From: JAFDYH01 sp049840875
Lineage (GTDB): Bacteria; Bacteroidota; Bacteroidia; Chitinophagales; Chitinophagaceae
NCBI GenBank assembly: GCA_049840875.1
Contig: JASGJE010000011.1
Coordinates: forward strand, 1,116,001-1,180,000
DNA: 64,000 bases
Direction: 5' to 3'
Positions 44,013-52,357 of the stretch are shown here, one piece after another; the stretch's first letter is position 1; every line of letters begins with the position of its first letter. The notes under the pieces are model-generated. The model did not search any database. It had not been told where the DNA came from and worked only from the letters and a program-made list of their open reading frames with translations. Both the position numbers and the translations under genes were made by a program.

Positions 44013-45293
44013 TTATTCATAGCGGAGAGCTTCAATAGGATTCAGTCTTCCAGCTTTCAATGCAGGGTATAACCCGGCGGCTAAACCAACTGCAGTACAA
44101 ATTAAAATTCCATATACAATCCATCGCCAGGGCACAACGAAACCAGTACCCAAAACAATAGAGAATAAGTTGCCGATCAATATACCCAGAATAATTCCGA
44201 ATATAGCGCCCATTATACTTATAATGACAGCTTCCGTTAAGAATTGCTGCCGCACCATTTTACTTTTTCCACCAATCGCTTTTATCAGTCCTACTTCTTT
44301 TGTTCGTTCTGTTACCGACACAAGCATTATGTTCATCAGACCGATAGCCGCACCGATTAATGTGATCAAACCTATTACTGTTGCAGAGATCGTAAGAAAA
44401 CCAAGGCTATTCATTGCCTTTTCTGCAATACTATCGCTACGGTCAAGAATGAAATTATCTTGTTCCGTTATTGTCAGCTTTCTTACCGCTCTGAATGTTG
44501 CATCAGCTTCCCCCATTGAGTTTTCTACTTGCTTGATATCATCCGTCATGATGCCGATCGAATAGGAAGCAAACCCTGGTGGAAAATTCCTGTCGACATT
44601 TTTATAACTGGTGATTACAATATTATCCCTGTTAAACCCAAACGATGATCCCTTACTTTCCAATACGCCCAACACTCTGAATGGAAGGTTATTCAGCCGC
44701 ACAATCGCATTCACCGCCTTTTCAGGATTTCCCTTGAATAAAGTAGATGCAACACTGTACCCTAATACACAAATATTTCTACCGGTAATTACATCAATAT
44801 TATTCATATTTCTGCCAGACCGTAGCTTGAACCCATTTAATAACAGGTAATTTTCATCGCCGCCGAGCAGCAATACGTTTGGACTAGTTTTACGATCTTC
44901 AAAAGCCACCAGTGAATTTCTGTTGGCGAATACAGAAATACTTGATGTTGCGGGAAAATGATAGTATTTCTTAAAATCCTCTGCTTCGTCGATAGTGATC
45001 CGTTTATCGAGATTGGATTTCTTTTCTTTTTTTGCACCTTTCTTTTCCAATTGCAAATCGGAACCACCGCCGCCGCCGAAATGAATCTGTCTTTCTTTAT
45101 AGCGAATCGTAAATCCATTAGCGCCCATGGAAGAGAAGCTTTCCGTGAGCTTCTGATTCATCGCCGTAATAGCGGTAATAATACCAACAAGGGCCATAAT
45201 ACCAAAAGCAATAATTGCCACAGTAAGGCCGGTGCGGAGCTTGTTGCTTCGTACAGTGCGGGAGGCCAAAGAAAATACGTCGCCGAAATTCAT
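44013..45293 (-). CDS. MacB/FtsX-type ABC transporter permease
   Basis: A 426-residue permease of the MacB/LolC-like class. One N-terminal helix (~21-42) precedes a MacB-type periplasmic core (SSMGANGFTIRYKERQIHF ... NPEKAVNAIVRLNNLPFRVLGVL), and three C-terminal helices follow in an FtsX domain (AAIGLMNIMLVSVTERTKEVGLIKAIG, then ILGILIGNLFSIVLG, then ICTAVGLAAGLYPALKAGRLNPIEALRYE). No ATPase gene is adjacent. A low-complexity insert (HFGGGGGSDLQLEKKGAKKEKK) lies at ~70-92. It follows nuoN on the same strand after a 58-base gap. Confidence 0.92.
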   Translation of the reverse strand: MNFGDVFSLASRTVRSNKLRTGLTVAIIAFGIMALVGIITAITAMNQKLTESFSSMGANGFTIRYKERQIHFGGGGGSDLQLEKKGAKKEKKSNLDKRITIDEAEDFKKYYHFPATSSISVFANRNSLVAFEDRKTSPNVLLLGGDENYLLLNGFKLRSGRNMNNIDVITGRNICVLGYSVASTLFKGNPEKAVNAIVRLNNLPFRVLGVLESKGSSFGFNRDNIVITSYKNVDRNFPPGFASYSIGIMTDDIKQVENSMGEADATFRAVRKLTITEQDNFILDRSDSIAEKAMNSLGFLTISATVIGLITLIGAAIGLMNIMLVSVTERTKEVGLIKAIGGKSKMVRQQFLTEAVIISIMGAIFGIILGILIGNLFSIVLGTGFVVPWRWIVYGILICTAVGLAAGLYPALKAGRLNPIEALRYE

Positions 45294-45351
45294 GCGCCCC
45301 TAAATTAAGGAAAGAAGACCGAACAAAAACGAACTCTTGAAAATCGGTAAC

Positions 45352-46752
45352 TCAGAAATAATACCAATTAAGCAGCAGGCTGGGGAATAATCCAAGAATA
45401 ATAATCAGTGCTGCAAGAAAAACCAACGCAGTCTTAAAGCCAGTTGTGACTGACATATCAGCATTTACATCGCCTTCTTTAAAGTACATGGCCTGTATTA
45501 CCCTGAAGTAATAATACACACTTACCGCTGCCATCAATACCGCAAAAAGTATCAGCCATAAACCATGGCCTGTAGCCATTGCCGCCTTTAGCATATAGAA
45601 TTTGGAAAGAAATCCTGCCGTTAACGGTATGCCTGCAAGTGACAATAAGAATATAGTGGTTGTTGCAGCAAGCAGCGGTTGCTTTTTCGAAAATCCATTA
45701 AAGCCCTCAAAGCTAAAATCTTTCAATTTTATCAGCACAGCAAAAACACCGATAGTGGCGAGGCTATAAGCCGCAGCATACAATATCAATCCCTCTTTGG
45801 CATCCTCATTCATCGCATACAAGGCAAAAAGCATAAAGCCAGCTTGTGAAATGCTGGAATAAGCCAGCATTCTCTTTACACTTTGCTGGAATACAGCTGT
45901 GACATTCCCTATAAATAACGTTGCAGCCGCAATGATTGTAACCAGTAATTCCCATTTCGGCTTAAGCGTTGAAAACTCAGCTCCGAATAATCGTATAAAT
46001 CCAGCAAAGACTGTGACCTTCACAATAGTTGCCATGAAAGACGTGAATACCGCAGGTGCGCCGTCATACACATCCGGCGTCCAGAAATGAAACGGAGCGG
46101 CAGAAACTTTGAACGACATCGAGAACAACAGCAATATCATACCAGCTGTCAACAGACTGGTAACAGAAGGCACGCCGCCTCTGGTTGCTTGTGCTACTTC
46201 ACCAATAGAAGCAACTGTCATGAATGTTCCTTTGGCGCCATAAATAAGTGCAATACCCATCAGCATAAGGCCTGTTGAGAATGCACCCATTAAAAAATAT
46301 TTCAGTGATGCTTCGTTGCTTTTAAGATTTCTCTTATCTGCACCTGTGAGAATATAAAGTGGTATGGAAATAATTTCAATACCAAGGAAAAGTATAAGTA
46401 ATGATTGGAAGGATGTTACCAATGTGATACCGCAAAGAATAAAAAATATCAGGGCGAAATATTCTGAATAGCTATCGCCGACTTTTTCCATGTCGCGTGC
46501 TGACAACAGGAAATAAATAAACGTTGAAACAAATGCGATACCGTTAAATATAAGGGAATAGCGATCAAAGGCAATCATATCTCTTGTATTGATATGAATC
46601 AGCACTTTGCCATACATTTCAAGTACATTGACAACAATGAGCAAAAGAAGGCCTGCTATAGCAAGATTCCGTACAGTTGCTTTTTCTTTTACAATAAAGC
46701 TGCTGAACATCATGATAACACCCCATAAAGCCGATAACAATAATGCGTTCAT
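45352..46752 (-). CDS. nuoN: NADH-quinone oxidoreductase subunit N
   Basis: A 466-residue antiporter-like membrane subunit of complex I. The recognisable segments are YFLMGAFSTGLMLMGIALIYG, FHFWTPDVYDGAPA and SVKRMLAYSSISQAGFMLFA, with lysines in the TM segments that form the proton path. It is the last nuo gene, 12 bases after nuoM. A MacB-like permease follows on the same strand. Confidence 0.95.
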   Translation of the reverse strand: MNALLLSALWGVIMMFSSFIVKEKATVRNLAIAGLLLLIVVNVLEMYGKVLIHINTRDMIAFDRYSLIFNGIAFVSTFIYFLLSARDMEKVGDSYSEYFALIFFILCGITLVTSFQSLLILFLGIEIISIPLYILTGADKRNLKSNEASLKYFLMGAFSTGLMLMGIALIYGAKGTFMTVASIGEVAQATRGGVPSVTSLLTAGMILLLFSMSFKVSAAPFHFWTPDVYDGAPAVFTSFMATIVKVTVFAGFIRLFGAEFSTLKPKWELLVTIIAAATLFIGNVTAVFQQSVKRMLAYSSISQAGFMLFALYAMNEDAKEGLILYAAAYSLATIGVFAVLIKLKDFSFEGFNGFSKKQPLLAATTTIFLLSLAGIPLTAGFLSKFYMLKAAMATGHGLWLILFAVLMAAVSVYYYFRVIQAMYFKEGDVNADMSVTTGFKTALVFLAALIIILGLFPSLLLNWYYF

Positions 46753-46764
46753 AGTCTCCTTCTG

Positions 46765-48240
46765 TTAATGCCCCTTTATGATGGAAAATTGATCTGTCTT
46801 TTTTGTAATTGCATCCACAATTGCGTTCGTCATTTCTATCATTGGCTTTGGATAAATACCAATCACAAAAATGATAGCGACCACCAGGATTAAAATTGCT
46901 TTTTCATTCAGCCGCAGGTCGAGCGTTGATTCAGTTAGCGAATTTGTATTGCCATAAAATACTTTCCGGATCATGTTCAACGTATACACTGCGCCGAGTA
47001 TAATGCCAAGTCCCGATAGTATTGTAAACGCCATTGTGTACGCCGTTTTACCGGTAAAGATTCCATTGAACATCAGGAACTCGCCGATAAAACCATTCGT
47101 CAGCGGCAATGCAATATTCGCAAATGCAATCACCACAAACAATATAGCCATGGCCGGCGCTTTTTGAGCAAGCCCTCCCAGCTCTGATATCTTTCTTGTT
47201 CCGAATTGGCGTTCTATCAATTCAATGATTACCCACAAACCGATGATATTAATACCATGATTGAACATTTGAAGCAACACACCTTGCGTACCGATTTTTG
47301 AAAGCGCAAACACCGCTGCACACATTAAACCAATATGCGCTATCGAAGAATATGCAACTAATCTTTTCAAATCATCTTGCTGCATAGCTAACAACGAACC
47401 ATACACAATTCCTATTACCGCCATTGACATTACGACATCTCCCCATGAGTAAGATGCCATCGGTAGCACAGGCAATAACCATCTTAATAATCCAAGCAAT
47501 CCCATTTTTACCATTACTCCGCTCAATATCATTGTTACGGCAGTCGGCGATTGCTCGTACGTATCCGGCTGCCAGGTATGAAATGGGAAGATTGGCATTT
47601 TGATTGCAAACGCAACAAAGAATAACCAGAATACCCATGACTGAGTGCCGTTATCGAGTTTAAGGTTGTAAAATGACTGAATACTAAATGAATGATCCGG
47701 AGTGAACTGGTACAGGTAGATAATACCTACAAGCATCAGCAATGAACCAACAAATGTGTAAATAAAGAATTTAAAAGTAACCTGTATTCTTTTTTCGCCG
47801 CCCCATTGTGAACATAGAAAATAAACTGGTATCAATGCCAGTTCCCAGAAGAAGTAAAAGAGCAAAGCGTCCATCGCAAGAAATACACCCATCAAACCTG
47901 TTTGCGATAAAAGCATTAATGCAAAAAAACGACTTGCATTCTTATAGTTGCTGTTCCATGTCGCTATGAAAACGATTGGAAACGATAAAGCGGTTAACAG
48001 ACAAAGTACCTGACCAATACCATCCAATTTGATTGCAAAACTGCTACCGAGATTACCTAACCATTCTGCGTTAAACTCCAGGTTACTTGCTTTATTCATT
48101 GCAGTTAAACCCAACACTGACACAACTAATGTGATAATCGATGAGAATAAAGCCCATGAACGAACAGACTTTTCATTTTTAATAAAAAATGCAGCCAAGC
48201 CAGTCAGTAAAGGAACCAGTATTAAAAGAAATGCAATCAT
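46765..48240 (-). CDS. nuoM: NADH-quinone oxidoreductase subunit M
   Basis: A 491-residue antiporter-like subunit. Signature segments are LALIPVYFLCSQWGGEKRIQVTFKFFIYTFVGSLLMLVGI, FAIKMPIFPFHTWQPDTYEQSPTAVTMILSGVMVKMG and DDLKRLVAYSSIAHIGLMCAAVFAL. It is separated from nuoL by an AAAAGTAAAAA-type hairpin gap and followed by nuoN after 12 bases. Confidence 0.96.
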   Translation of the reverse strand: MIAFLLILVPLLTGLAAFFIKNEKSVRSWALFSSIITLVVSVLGLTAMNKASNLEFNAEWLGNLGSSFAIKLDGIGQVLCLLTALSFPIVFIATWNSNYKNASRFFALMLLSQTGLMGVFLAMDALLFYFFWELALIPVYFLCSQWGGEKRIQVTFKFFIYTFVGSLLMLVGIIYLYQFTPDHSFSIQSFYNLKLDNGTQSWVFWLFFVAFAIKMPIFPFHTWQPDTYEQSPTAVTMILSGVMVKMGLLGLLRWLLPVLPMASYSWGDVVMSMAVIGIVYGSLLAMQQDDLKRLVAYSSIAHIGLMCAAVFALSKIGTQGVLLQMFNHGINIIGLWVIIELIERQFGTRKISELGGLAQKAPAMAILFVVIAFANIALPLTNGFIGEFLMFNGIFTGKTAYTMAFTILSGLGIILGAVYTLNMIRKVFYGNTNSLTESTLDLRLNEKAILILVVAIIFVIGIYPKPMIEMTNAIVDAITKKTDQFSIIKGH

Positions 48241-48249
48241 AATCCCATA

Positions 48250-48324
48250 TTCAAAAGTAAAAATTCAAAAAATCGTCTAAGAACAGTGCCGTTATTTTTA
48301 CTTTTTAATTTTTATTTTTTAATT
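48250..48324. repeat. AAAAGTAAAAA word-family inverted repeat (nuoM-nuoL gap)
   Basis: The left arm (48250-48274) contains TTCAAAAGTAAAAATTC, and the right arm (48293-48324) contains TTTTTACTTTTTAATTTTT. The exact 11-base core is AAAAGTAAAAA with TTTTTACTTTT (48253-48263 and 48295-48305). On the transcribed strand the purine-rich arm follows the nuoL stop codon region and the pyrimidine-rich arm ends just before the nuoM ATG. The loop is about 20 bases. Confidence 0.8.
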
Positions 48325-48329
48325 GTCTT

Positions 48330-50228
48330 TTATTTTCTGATAAAAAACTGCAACACAAAAAACACCAACATACTCACCACCATCAATAACACATAAGTCC
48401 CTACCTGTCCGCTTTGCAACCAACGCAATTGACGTCCTCCATAATTAACCAAACGGCCAACACCATTTACTATGCCATCAACAACTTTTTTGTCAAAGAA
48501 TGAATTCAGGAAAGAGCCTAATGCATTCAATGGCTTTACAATGATTGCGTCATATAATTCATCAACGTACCATTTATTCTCAAGCACTTTTGCGAAACCG
48601 GTTGCTTCTTTTTCTTTGTAATTTCTGTATTGCGACCAGGCAAAGCCAATCATGATTAAAACTGCTATGGTTGACACAGCCATTAATGTATATTCTGTAC
48701 TATGCAAAACTTCTTCGCCCGAAGAAGAAACACTTGCTAATACCGGGCTTAAAAATGCAGTCAATCTATCCCCGCCATGAACTATGGCTTCGGGAATACC
48801 GATCCAACCACCAACAAAGGAAAGAATTGCAAGAACGATCAACGGAATCGTCATTGCGGCAGGACTTTCATGTAGATGATGTTCCTGCTCATGTGTGCCG
48901 CGGAACTTACCCGTAAAAGTGAGAAAGAATAAGCGAAACATGTAAAAGGCGGTCAGCAATGCTGTAAACAATGCGATTCCATATAAAATTTTATTGTGTT
49001 CGTACGCACTTAACAGAATTGCATCTTTTGAGAAAAACCCACTTAATGGCGGGATACCTGCGATGGCAATACATCCGATTAAAAAAGTTGCCGAAGTTGT
49101 CCTCATCTTGCTACTCAATCCTCCCATTTTACGGATATCCTGCTCACCTCCCATGGCGTGAATAACACTACCACTGCCGAGGAATAATAACGCTTTGAAA
49201 AAGGCATGCGTCATTACATGAAATACTGCAACTGCATATGCACCGGTTCCCAATGCCAGAAACATATACCCCAATTGACTCACTGTAGAATAGGCCAATA
49301 CTTTTTTAATATCGTTTTGTTTCAGTGCAATTGTTGCCGCCAATAAAGCTGTAGCTGTTCCGATAATTGCAATAATATTATTCGTGAATGCGGCCTGAGA
49401 AAATAAACTACTGCTGCGGGCGATCATATAAATACCTGCCGTAACCATTGTTGCGGCATGGATCAATGCGGACACTGGTGTAGGACCGGCCATTGCATCC
49501 GGCAACCATGTATATAATGGAATCTGTGCACTTTTACCGGTAGCGCCGATGAACAATAATAATGTGATTGCTGTAATATCTTTTGGCGAAAGTTTATTGA
49601 TACTTTCCGTTGTAAATACATCAGCAAAAGATACCGACCCGATTTTCGATACCATCCAGAAGATGGCAATAAGAAAAGCAAGGTCACCAATGCGGTTCAT
49701 GATAAAAGCCTTGTTCGCCGCTTTATTGTATGCTGTGTTTTTGAACCAATACCCAATTAATAAATAAGAACACAAACCAACTCCTTCCCATCCGATAAAC
49801 ATGATAACAAAGTTGGCACCCATCACCAGCAACAGCATGGAGAATACGAAAAGATTCAGGTAAGCAAAATACCGGGCGTAATGATCTGATTTCTCTTCAT
49901 GCATGTAGGAAGCAGAATAAACATGAATCAAGAAACCAATTCCGGTAATTATTAAAAGAAATAAAGAAGACAACTGATCAATTCTGAAAGCAAATGGGAT
50001 TTTCAAAGTGCCTGAAGAAATGAAATCGAAATATTCGGCAGTAAAAACATTTCCTCCTTTCACCTGGAAAAAAATCCAGAGACTCACAATAAAAGAAGCC
50101 AATACAACACCACTGCCAATAATACCAGTCAATGATTTTGATAGAGACTTTCTTCCCAATCCATTAATCAAAAAACCGATCAACGGAAAGAAAGGAATTA
50201 ACCATGCCAATTGAAGCGAATTACCCAT
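48330..50228 (-). CDS. nuoL: NADH-quinone oxidoreductase subunit L
   Basis: A 632-residue antiporter-like subunit with the long lateral C-terminal helix. It shows FIGWEGVGLCSYLLIGYWF, GATGKSAQIPLYTWLPDAMAGPTPVSALIHAATMVTAGIYM, and NDIKKVLAYSTVSQLGYMFLALG. The length matches full NuoL. It is flanked by word-family hairpins on both sides (48250-48324 and 50234-50312). Confidence 0.97.
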   Translation of the reverse strand: MGNSLQLAWLIPFFPLIGFLINGLGRKSLSKSLTGIIGSGVVLASFIVSLWIFFQVKGGNVFTAEYFDFISSGTLKIPFAFRIDQLSSLFLLIITGIGFLIHVYSASYMHEEKSDHYARYFAYLNLFVFSMLLLVMGANFVIMFIGWEGVGLCSYLLIGYWFKNTAYNKAANKAFIMNRIGDLAFLIAIFWMVSKIGSVSFADVFTTESINKLSPKDITAITLLLFIGATGKSAQIPLYTWLPDAMAGPTPVSALIHAATMVTAGIYMIARSSSLFSQAAFTNNIIAIIGTATALLAATIALKQNDIKKVLAYSTVSQLGYMFLALGTGAYAVAVFHVMTHAFFKALLFLGSGSVIHAMGGEQDIRKMGGLSSKMRTTSATFLIGCIAIAGIPPLSGFFSKDAILLSAYEHNKILYGIALFTALLTAFYMFRLFFLTFTGKFRGTHEQEHHLHESPAAMTIPLIVLAILSFVGGWIGIPEAIVHGGDRLTAFLSPVLASVSSSGEEVLHSTEYTLMAVSTIAVLIMIGFAWSQYRNYKEKEATGFAKVLENKWYVDELYDAIIVKPLNALGSFLNSFFDKKVVDGIVNGVGRLVNYGGRQLRWLQSGQVGTYVLLMVVSMLVFFVLQFFIRK

Positions 50229-50233
50229 ACCAA

Positions 50234-50312
50234 GAAGTCAAAATTCAAAAGTAAAAATTCAAAAAAGCCTGCCTTCGCTTTTTACTTTTGAATTTTTAAT
50301 TTTTACTTTTTT
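50234..50312. repeat. AAAAGTAAAAA word-family inverted repeat (nuoL-nuoK gap)
   Basis: The clearest copy: an exact 18-base complement, AAAATTCAAAAGTAAAAA (50240-50257) with TTTTTACTTTTGAATTTT (50279-50296), and a loop of 21 bases. The arms extend beyond the exact core with further words. On the minus strand it starts directly after the nuoK stop codon and ends a few bases before the nuoL ATG, so it fills the whole gap. There is no terminator-like T-run outside the arm. Confidence 0.88.
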
Positions 50313-50640
50313 AATGTTTTAGCCTGTTCAAAAAATTCACATCCACGGAATGAATATTCCGGTACATCATCACGATTATGGCAAGACCTACACTTACTTC
50401 CGCCGCTGCTACTACCATAATAAAGAATACGAATAACTGCCCATCTGAACCTGCAACAGTCGTCGCTGTTGTTTTTGCCAGGTAATGCATTTTTGAAAAT
50501 GCCACCAGCATCAGGTTCACTGCATTTAACATCAGTTCAATGCACATGAATATAATGATCGCATTGCGACGCGTTAACACGCCAACAATTCCAATACAGA
50601 ATAGAGCGATTGACAGAAATATGTAATAATTTATCGGCAT
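50311..50640 (-). CDS. nuoK: NADH-quinone oxidoreductase subunit K
   Basis: A 109-residue three-helix subunit with the conserved membrane glutamates (MCIELMLNAVNLML and VAAAEVSVGLAIIVMMYRN). The length is full. The stop codon directly abuts the repeat arm of the nuoL-nuoK gap. Confidence 0.95.
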   Translation of the reverse strand: MPINYYIFLSIALFCIGIVGVLTRRNAIIIFMCIELMLNAVNLMLVAFSKMHYLAKTTATTVAGSDGQLFVFFIMVVAAAEVSVGLAIIVMMYRNIHSVDVNFLNRLKH

Positions 50641-50644
50641 CTTT

Positions 50645-50724
50645 TAAAAGTCAAAATTCAAAAGTAAAAAATGAAAACGGCCCTGTACTATTTTTACTTT
50701 TGACTTTTTATTTTTTACTTTTTG
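50645..50724. repeat. AAAAGTAAAAA word-family inverted repeat (nuoK-nuoJ gap)
   Basis: Exact core TCAAAAGTAAAAA (50658-50670) with TTTTTACTTTTGA (50691-50703), loop about 20 bases, inside longer arms of the same words (AAAAGTCAAAATTCAAAAG on the left and TTTTTATTTTTTACTTTTTG on the right). It fills the whole gap between the nuoJ stop and the nuoK start on the minus strand. Confidence 0.85.
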
Positions 50725-50726
50725 TT

Positions 50727-51227
50727 TCACTCCTTTTTCCCTATCACAACAGCACCAACCATTGCACTTAAAAATAAAATGCTGCTGATTTCAAAAGGAA
50801 CAACGTATGTACTGAATAATTCTTTTCCAAGATTTTTAATTAACCCTATATCACCTTCATTGACCAATGCGCTTTGTCCTTTCACTTCTGTTTCACGCAA
50901 CGCTGCTACCAGCACAAGCATCAGGCAAAGACCTGCCAAACCACCAGCCCATTGCAACCAGCGGTTCTTCTTAGGTTCCGTGCTTTTATTCAGATTCATC
51001 AACATGATCACGAAAAGAAACAACACCATGATCGCTCCCGCATAAACGATAATATTGACAATCGCTAAAAATTGAGCGTTCAGTAAAATGTAGTGCCCGG
51101 AGATGGCAAAGAAGGTAACTATTAACCATAATACACTATGAACAGGGTTTCTGCTGGTGATCACCATTAATGCACTGAACAACGCCAATACAGATAGAAA
51201 CCAGAATAAAACGTGAGTTATGCTCAT
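50727..51227 (-). CDS. nuoJ: NADH-quinone oxidoreductase subunit J
   Basis: A 166-residue membrane subunit with the family core HSVLWLIVTFFAISGHYILLNAQFLAIVNIIVYAGAIMVLFLFVIMLMN. The helix (IVNIIVYAGAIMVLFLF) corresponds to the mobile pi-bulge TM3. It lies between nuoI and nuoK, with a hairpin gap on each side. Confidence 0.95.
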   Translation of the reverse strand: MSITHVLFWFLSVLALFSALMVITSRNPVHSVLWLIVTFFAISGHYILLNAQFLAIVNIIVYAGAIMVLFLFVIMLMNLNKSTEPKKNRWLQWAGGLAGLCLMLVLVAALRETEVKGQSALVNEGDIGLIKNLGKELFSTYVVPFEISSILFLSAMVGAVVIGKKE

Positions 51228-51240
51228 TACTTTAAATACT

Positions 51241-51300
51241 CAATTTGAAAATAACGCAAGTTGAAAATTGGTTTTGGCTGTTGCGTCATTTTCCAATTTG
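51241..51300. repeat. AATTTGAAAAT/GACGCAA word-family inverted repeat (nuoJ-nuoI gap)
   Basis: The left arm CAATTTGAAAATAACGCAAG (51241-51260) and the right arm TTGCGTCATTTTCCAATTTG (51281-51300) pair almost throughout with a one-base bulge and a 20-base loop. The right arm ends at the nuoI stop codon. The words differ from the AAAAGTAAAAA family, but the layout is the same. Confidence 0.8.
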
Positions 51301-51849
51301 CTAATGTTTCGATTTGCTCCTTTCTCCCAAAGCTTTTTGATATCCTTCAGGATCTTTCACCGGGTCAGGGATCAATAAATCATCTTTCTTATAAATAAAT
51401 CCCTGGCGTCCGTAATTGGCAGGCGCAAAAGTTTGTGATAAATAAATTGCGTCTTTCGGGCAAGCTTCCTCACAATAACCACAAAATATACAGCGAAGCA
51501 TATTGATCTCGTATTTTGCCGCATACTTCTCTTCGCGATATAAATTTTCTTCACCTTTCTGTCTTTCTGCCGCTTCCATAGTAATAGCTTCTGCGGGACA
51601 AGCTACAGCACACAGACCGCAAGCCGTGCAACGCTCCTTTCCTTCTTCATCACGATTCAAAACATGAAGACCTCTGAATACCTGCGAAAAAGTTCGCTTT
51701 TGCTCGGGGTATTGAATAGTCGCTTTCTTCTTGAAAAAATGTCTTATTGTAATGAGCATCCCCTTTGCAATATTCCACAAGTAAATACTTTCCAGCCATG
51801 TCATTGGCTTTCGATCTACTGGTTTTGCTCTGTTTGTTAATGTTTGCAT
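51301..51849 (-). CDS. nuoI: NADH-quinone oxidoreductase subunit I
   Basis: A 182-residue ferredoxin-like subunit with two 4Fe-4S motifs, CTACGLCAVACPAEAI and CIFCGYCEEACPKDAI, which carry the N6a and N6b clusters. Residues ~20-45 form the membrane-proximal helical part. The following gene upstream on the minus strand is a retropepsin-like protein, not nuoH. Confidence 0.95.
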   Translation of the reverse strand: MQTLTNRAKPVDRKPMTWLESIYLWNIAKGMLITIRHFFKKKATIQYPEQKRTFSQVFRGLHVLNRDEEGKERCTACGLCAVACPAEAITMEAAERQKGEENLYREEKYAAKYEINMLRCIFCGYCEEACPKDAIYLSQTFAPANYGRQGFIYKKDDLLIPDPVKDPEGYQKALGERSKSKH

Positions 51850-51872
51850 TGTTATATAAATGGCCTGGTCAG

Positions 51873-52262
51873 TTATTTTATTTGTATGATCTGCATCTTA
51901 GTCATGCGCGGATCAACCTCTACTCTGTCGTGTTCAAAATCTAATTTCATTTTCCACTTTTGCATGGTTAATGCCCCGATTACAGCTTCTTCTGATAAAT
52001 CATCAAGCACATAAAATTCATCCGATAATTCCACATCATTGCTCATATTGAAAAATGTCCTTGTTGCATAATTAACTTCTAAAAAATTAGAAGGGTCTGC
52101 TGTCGCCATTCTCAAAGGTTTCCTAAGCAATGTCAAATCTTCTAATTGTTCTGCTATATCTTTTCGCAAAAAGGAATAATTAGCCCCACTGTCAAACAAC
52201 GAATAAACATACTTATCGTTCTTTGTTCCCCTGTATAATAATGGCAGTCTTATTATTCCCAT
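51873..52262 (-). CDS. Retropepsin-like aspartic protease-family protein inside the nuo operon
   Basis: A 129-residue protein beginning MGIIRLPLLYRGTKNDKY. The segment YSLFDSGANYSFLRKDIA matches the clan-AA D-[ST]-G active-site motif (DSGANYSF). VIGALTMQKWKMKLDFEHDRVEV gives the usual second half with the glycine before the terminal strands, so a single-domain, dimer-forming retropepsin fold is likely. The frame extends back to 52373 into the nuoH stop region, but the extension is repeat-derived. It lies between nuoH and nuoI, co-directional with both. A complex I role is not known for this family. Confidence 0.75.
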   Translation of the reverse strand: MGIIRLPLLYRGTKNDKYVYSLFDSGANYSFLRKDIAEQLEDLTLLRKPLRMATADPSNFLEVNYATRTFFNMSNDVELSDEFYVLDDLSEEAVIGALTMQKWKMKLDFEHDRVEVDPRMTKMQIIQIK

Positions 52263-52357
52263 TACGCACAATTTTTCGCAAATATCTTGAATTAAAAATT
52301 CAAAACTAAAAATTAAAACCTCTGTTTTTAGCCTATGAAACTTTACTTTTTCATCAG

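Noticed and set aside
48250..50724. Intrinsic terminators in the nuo gaps
   Set aside because: They lack a GC-rich stem followed by a separate T-run and lie inside an operon whose downstream genes are needed in equal amounts.
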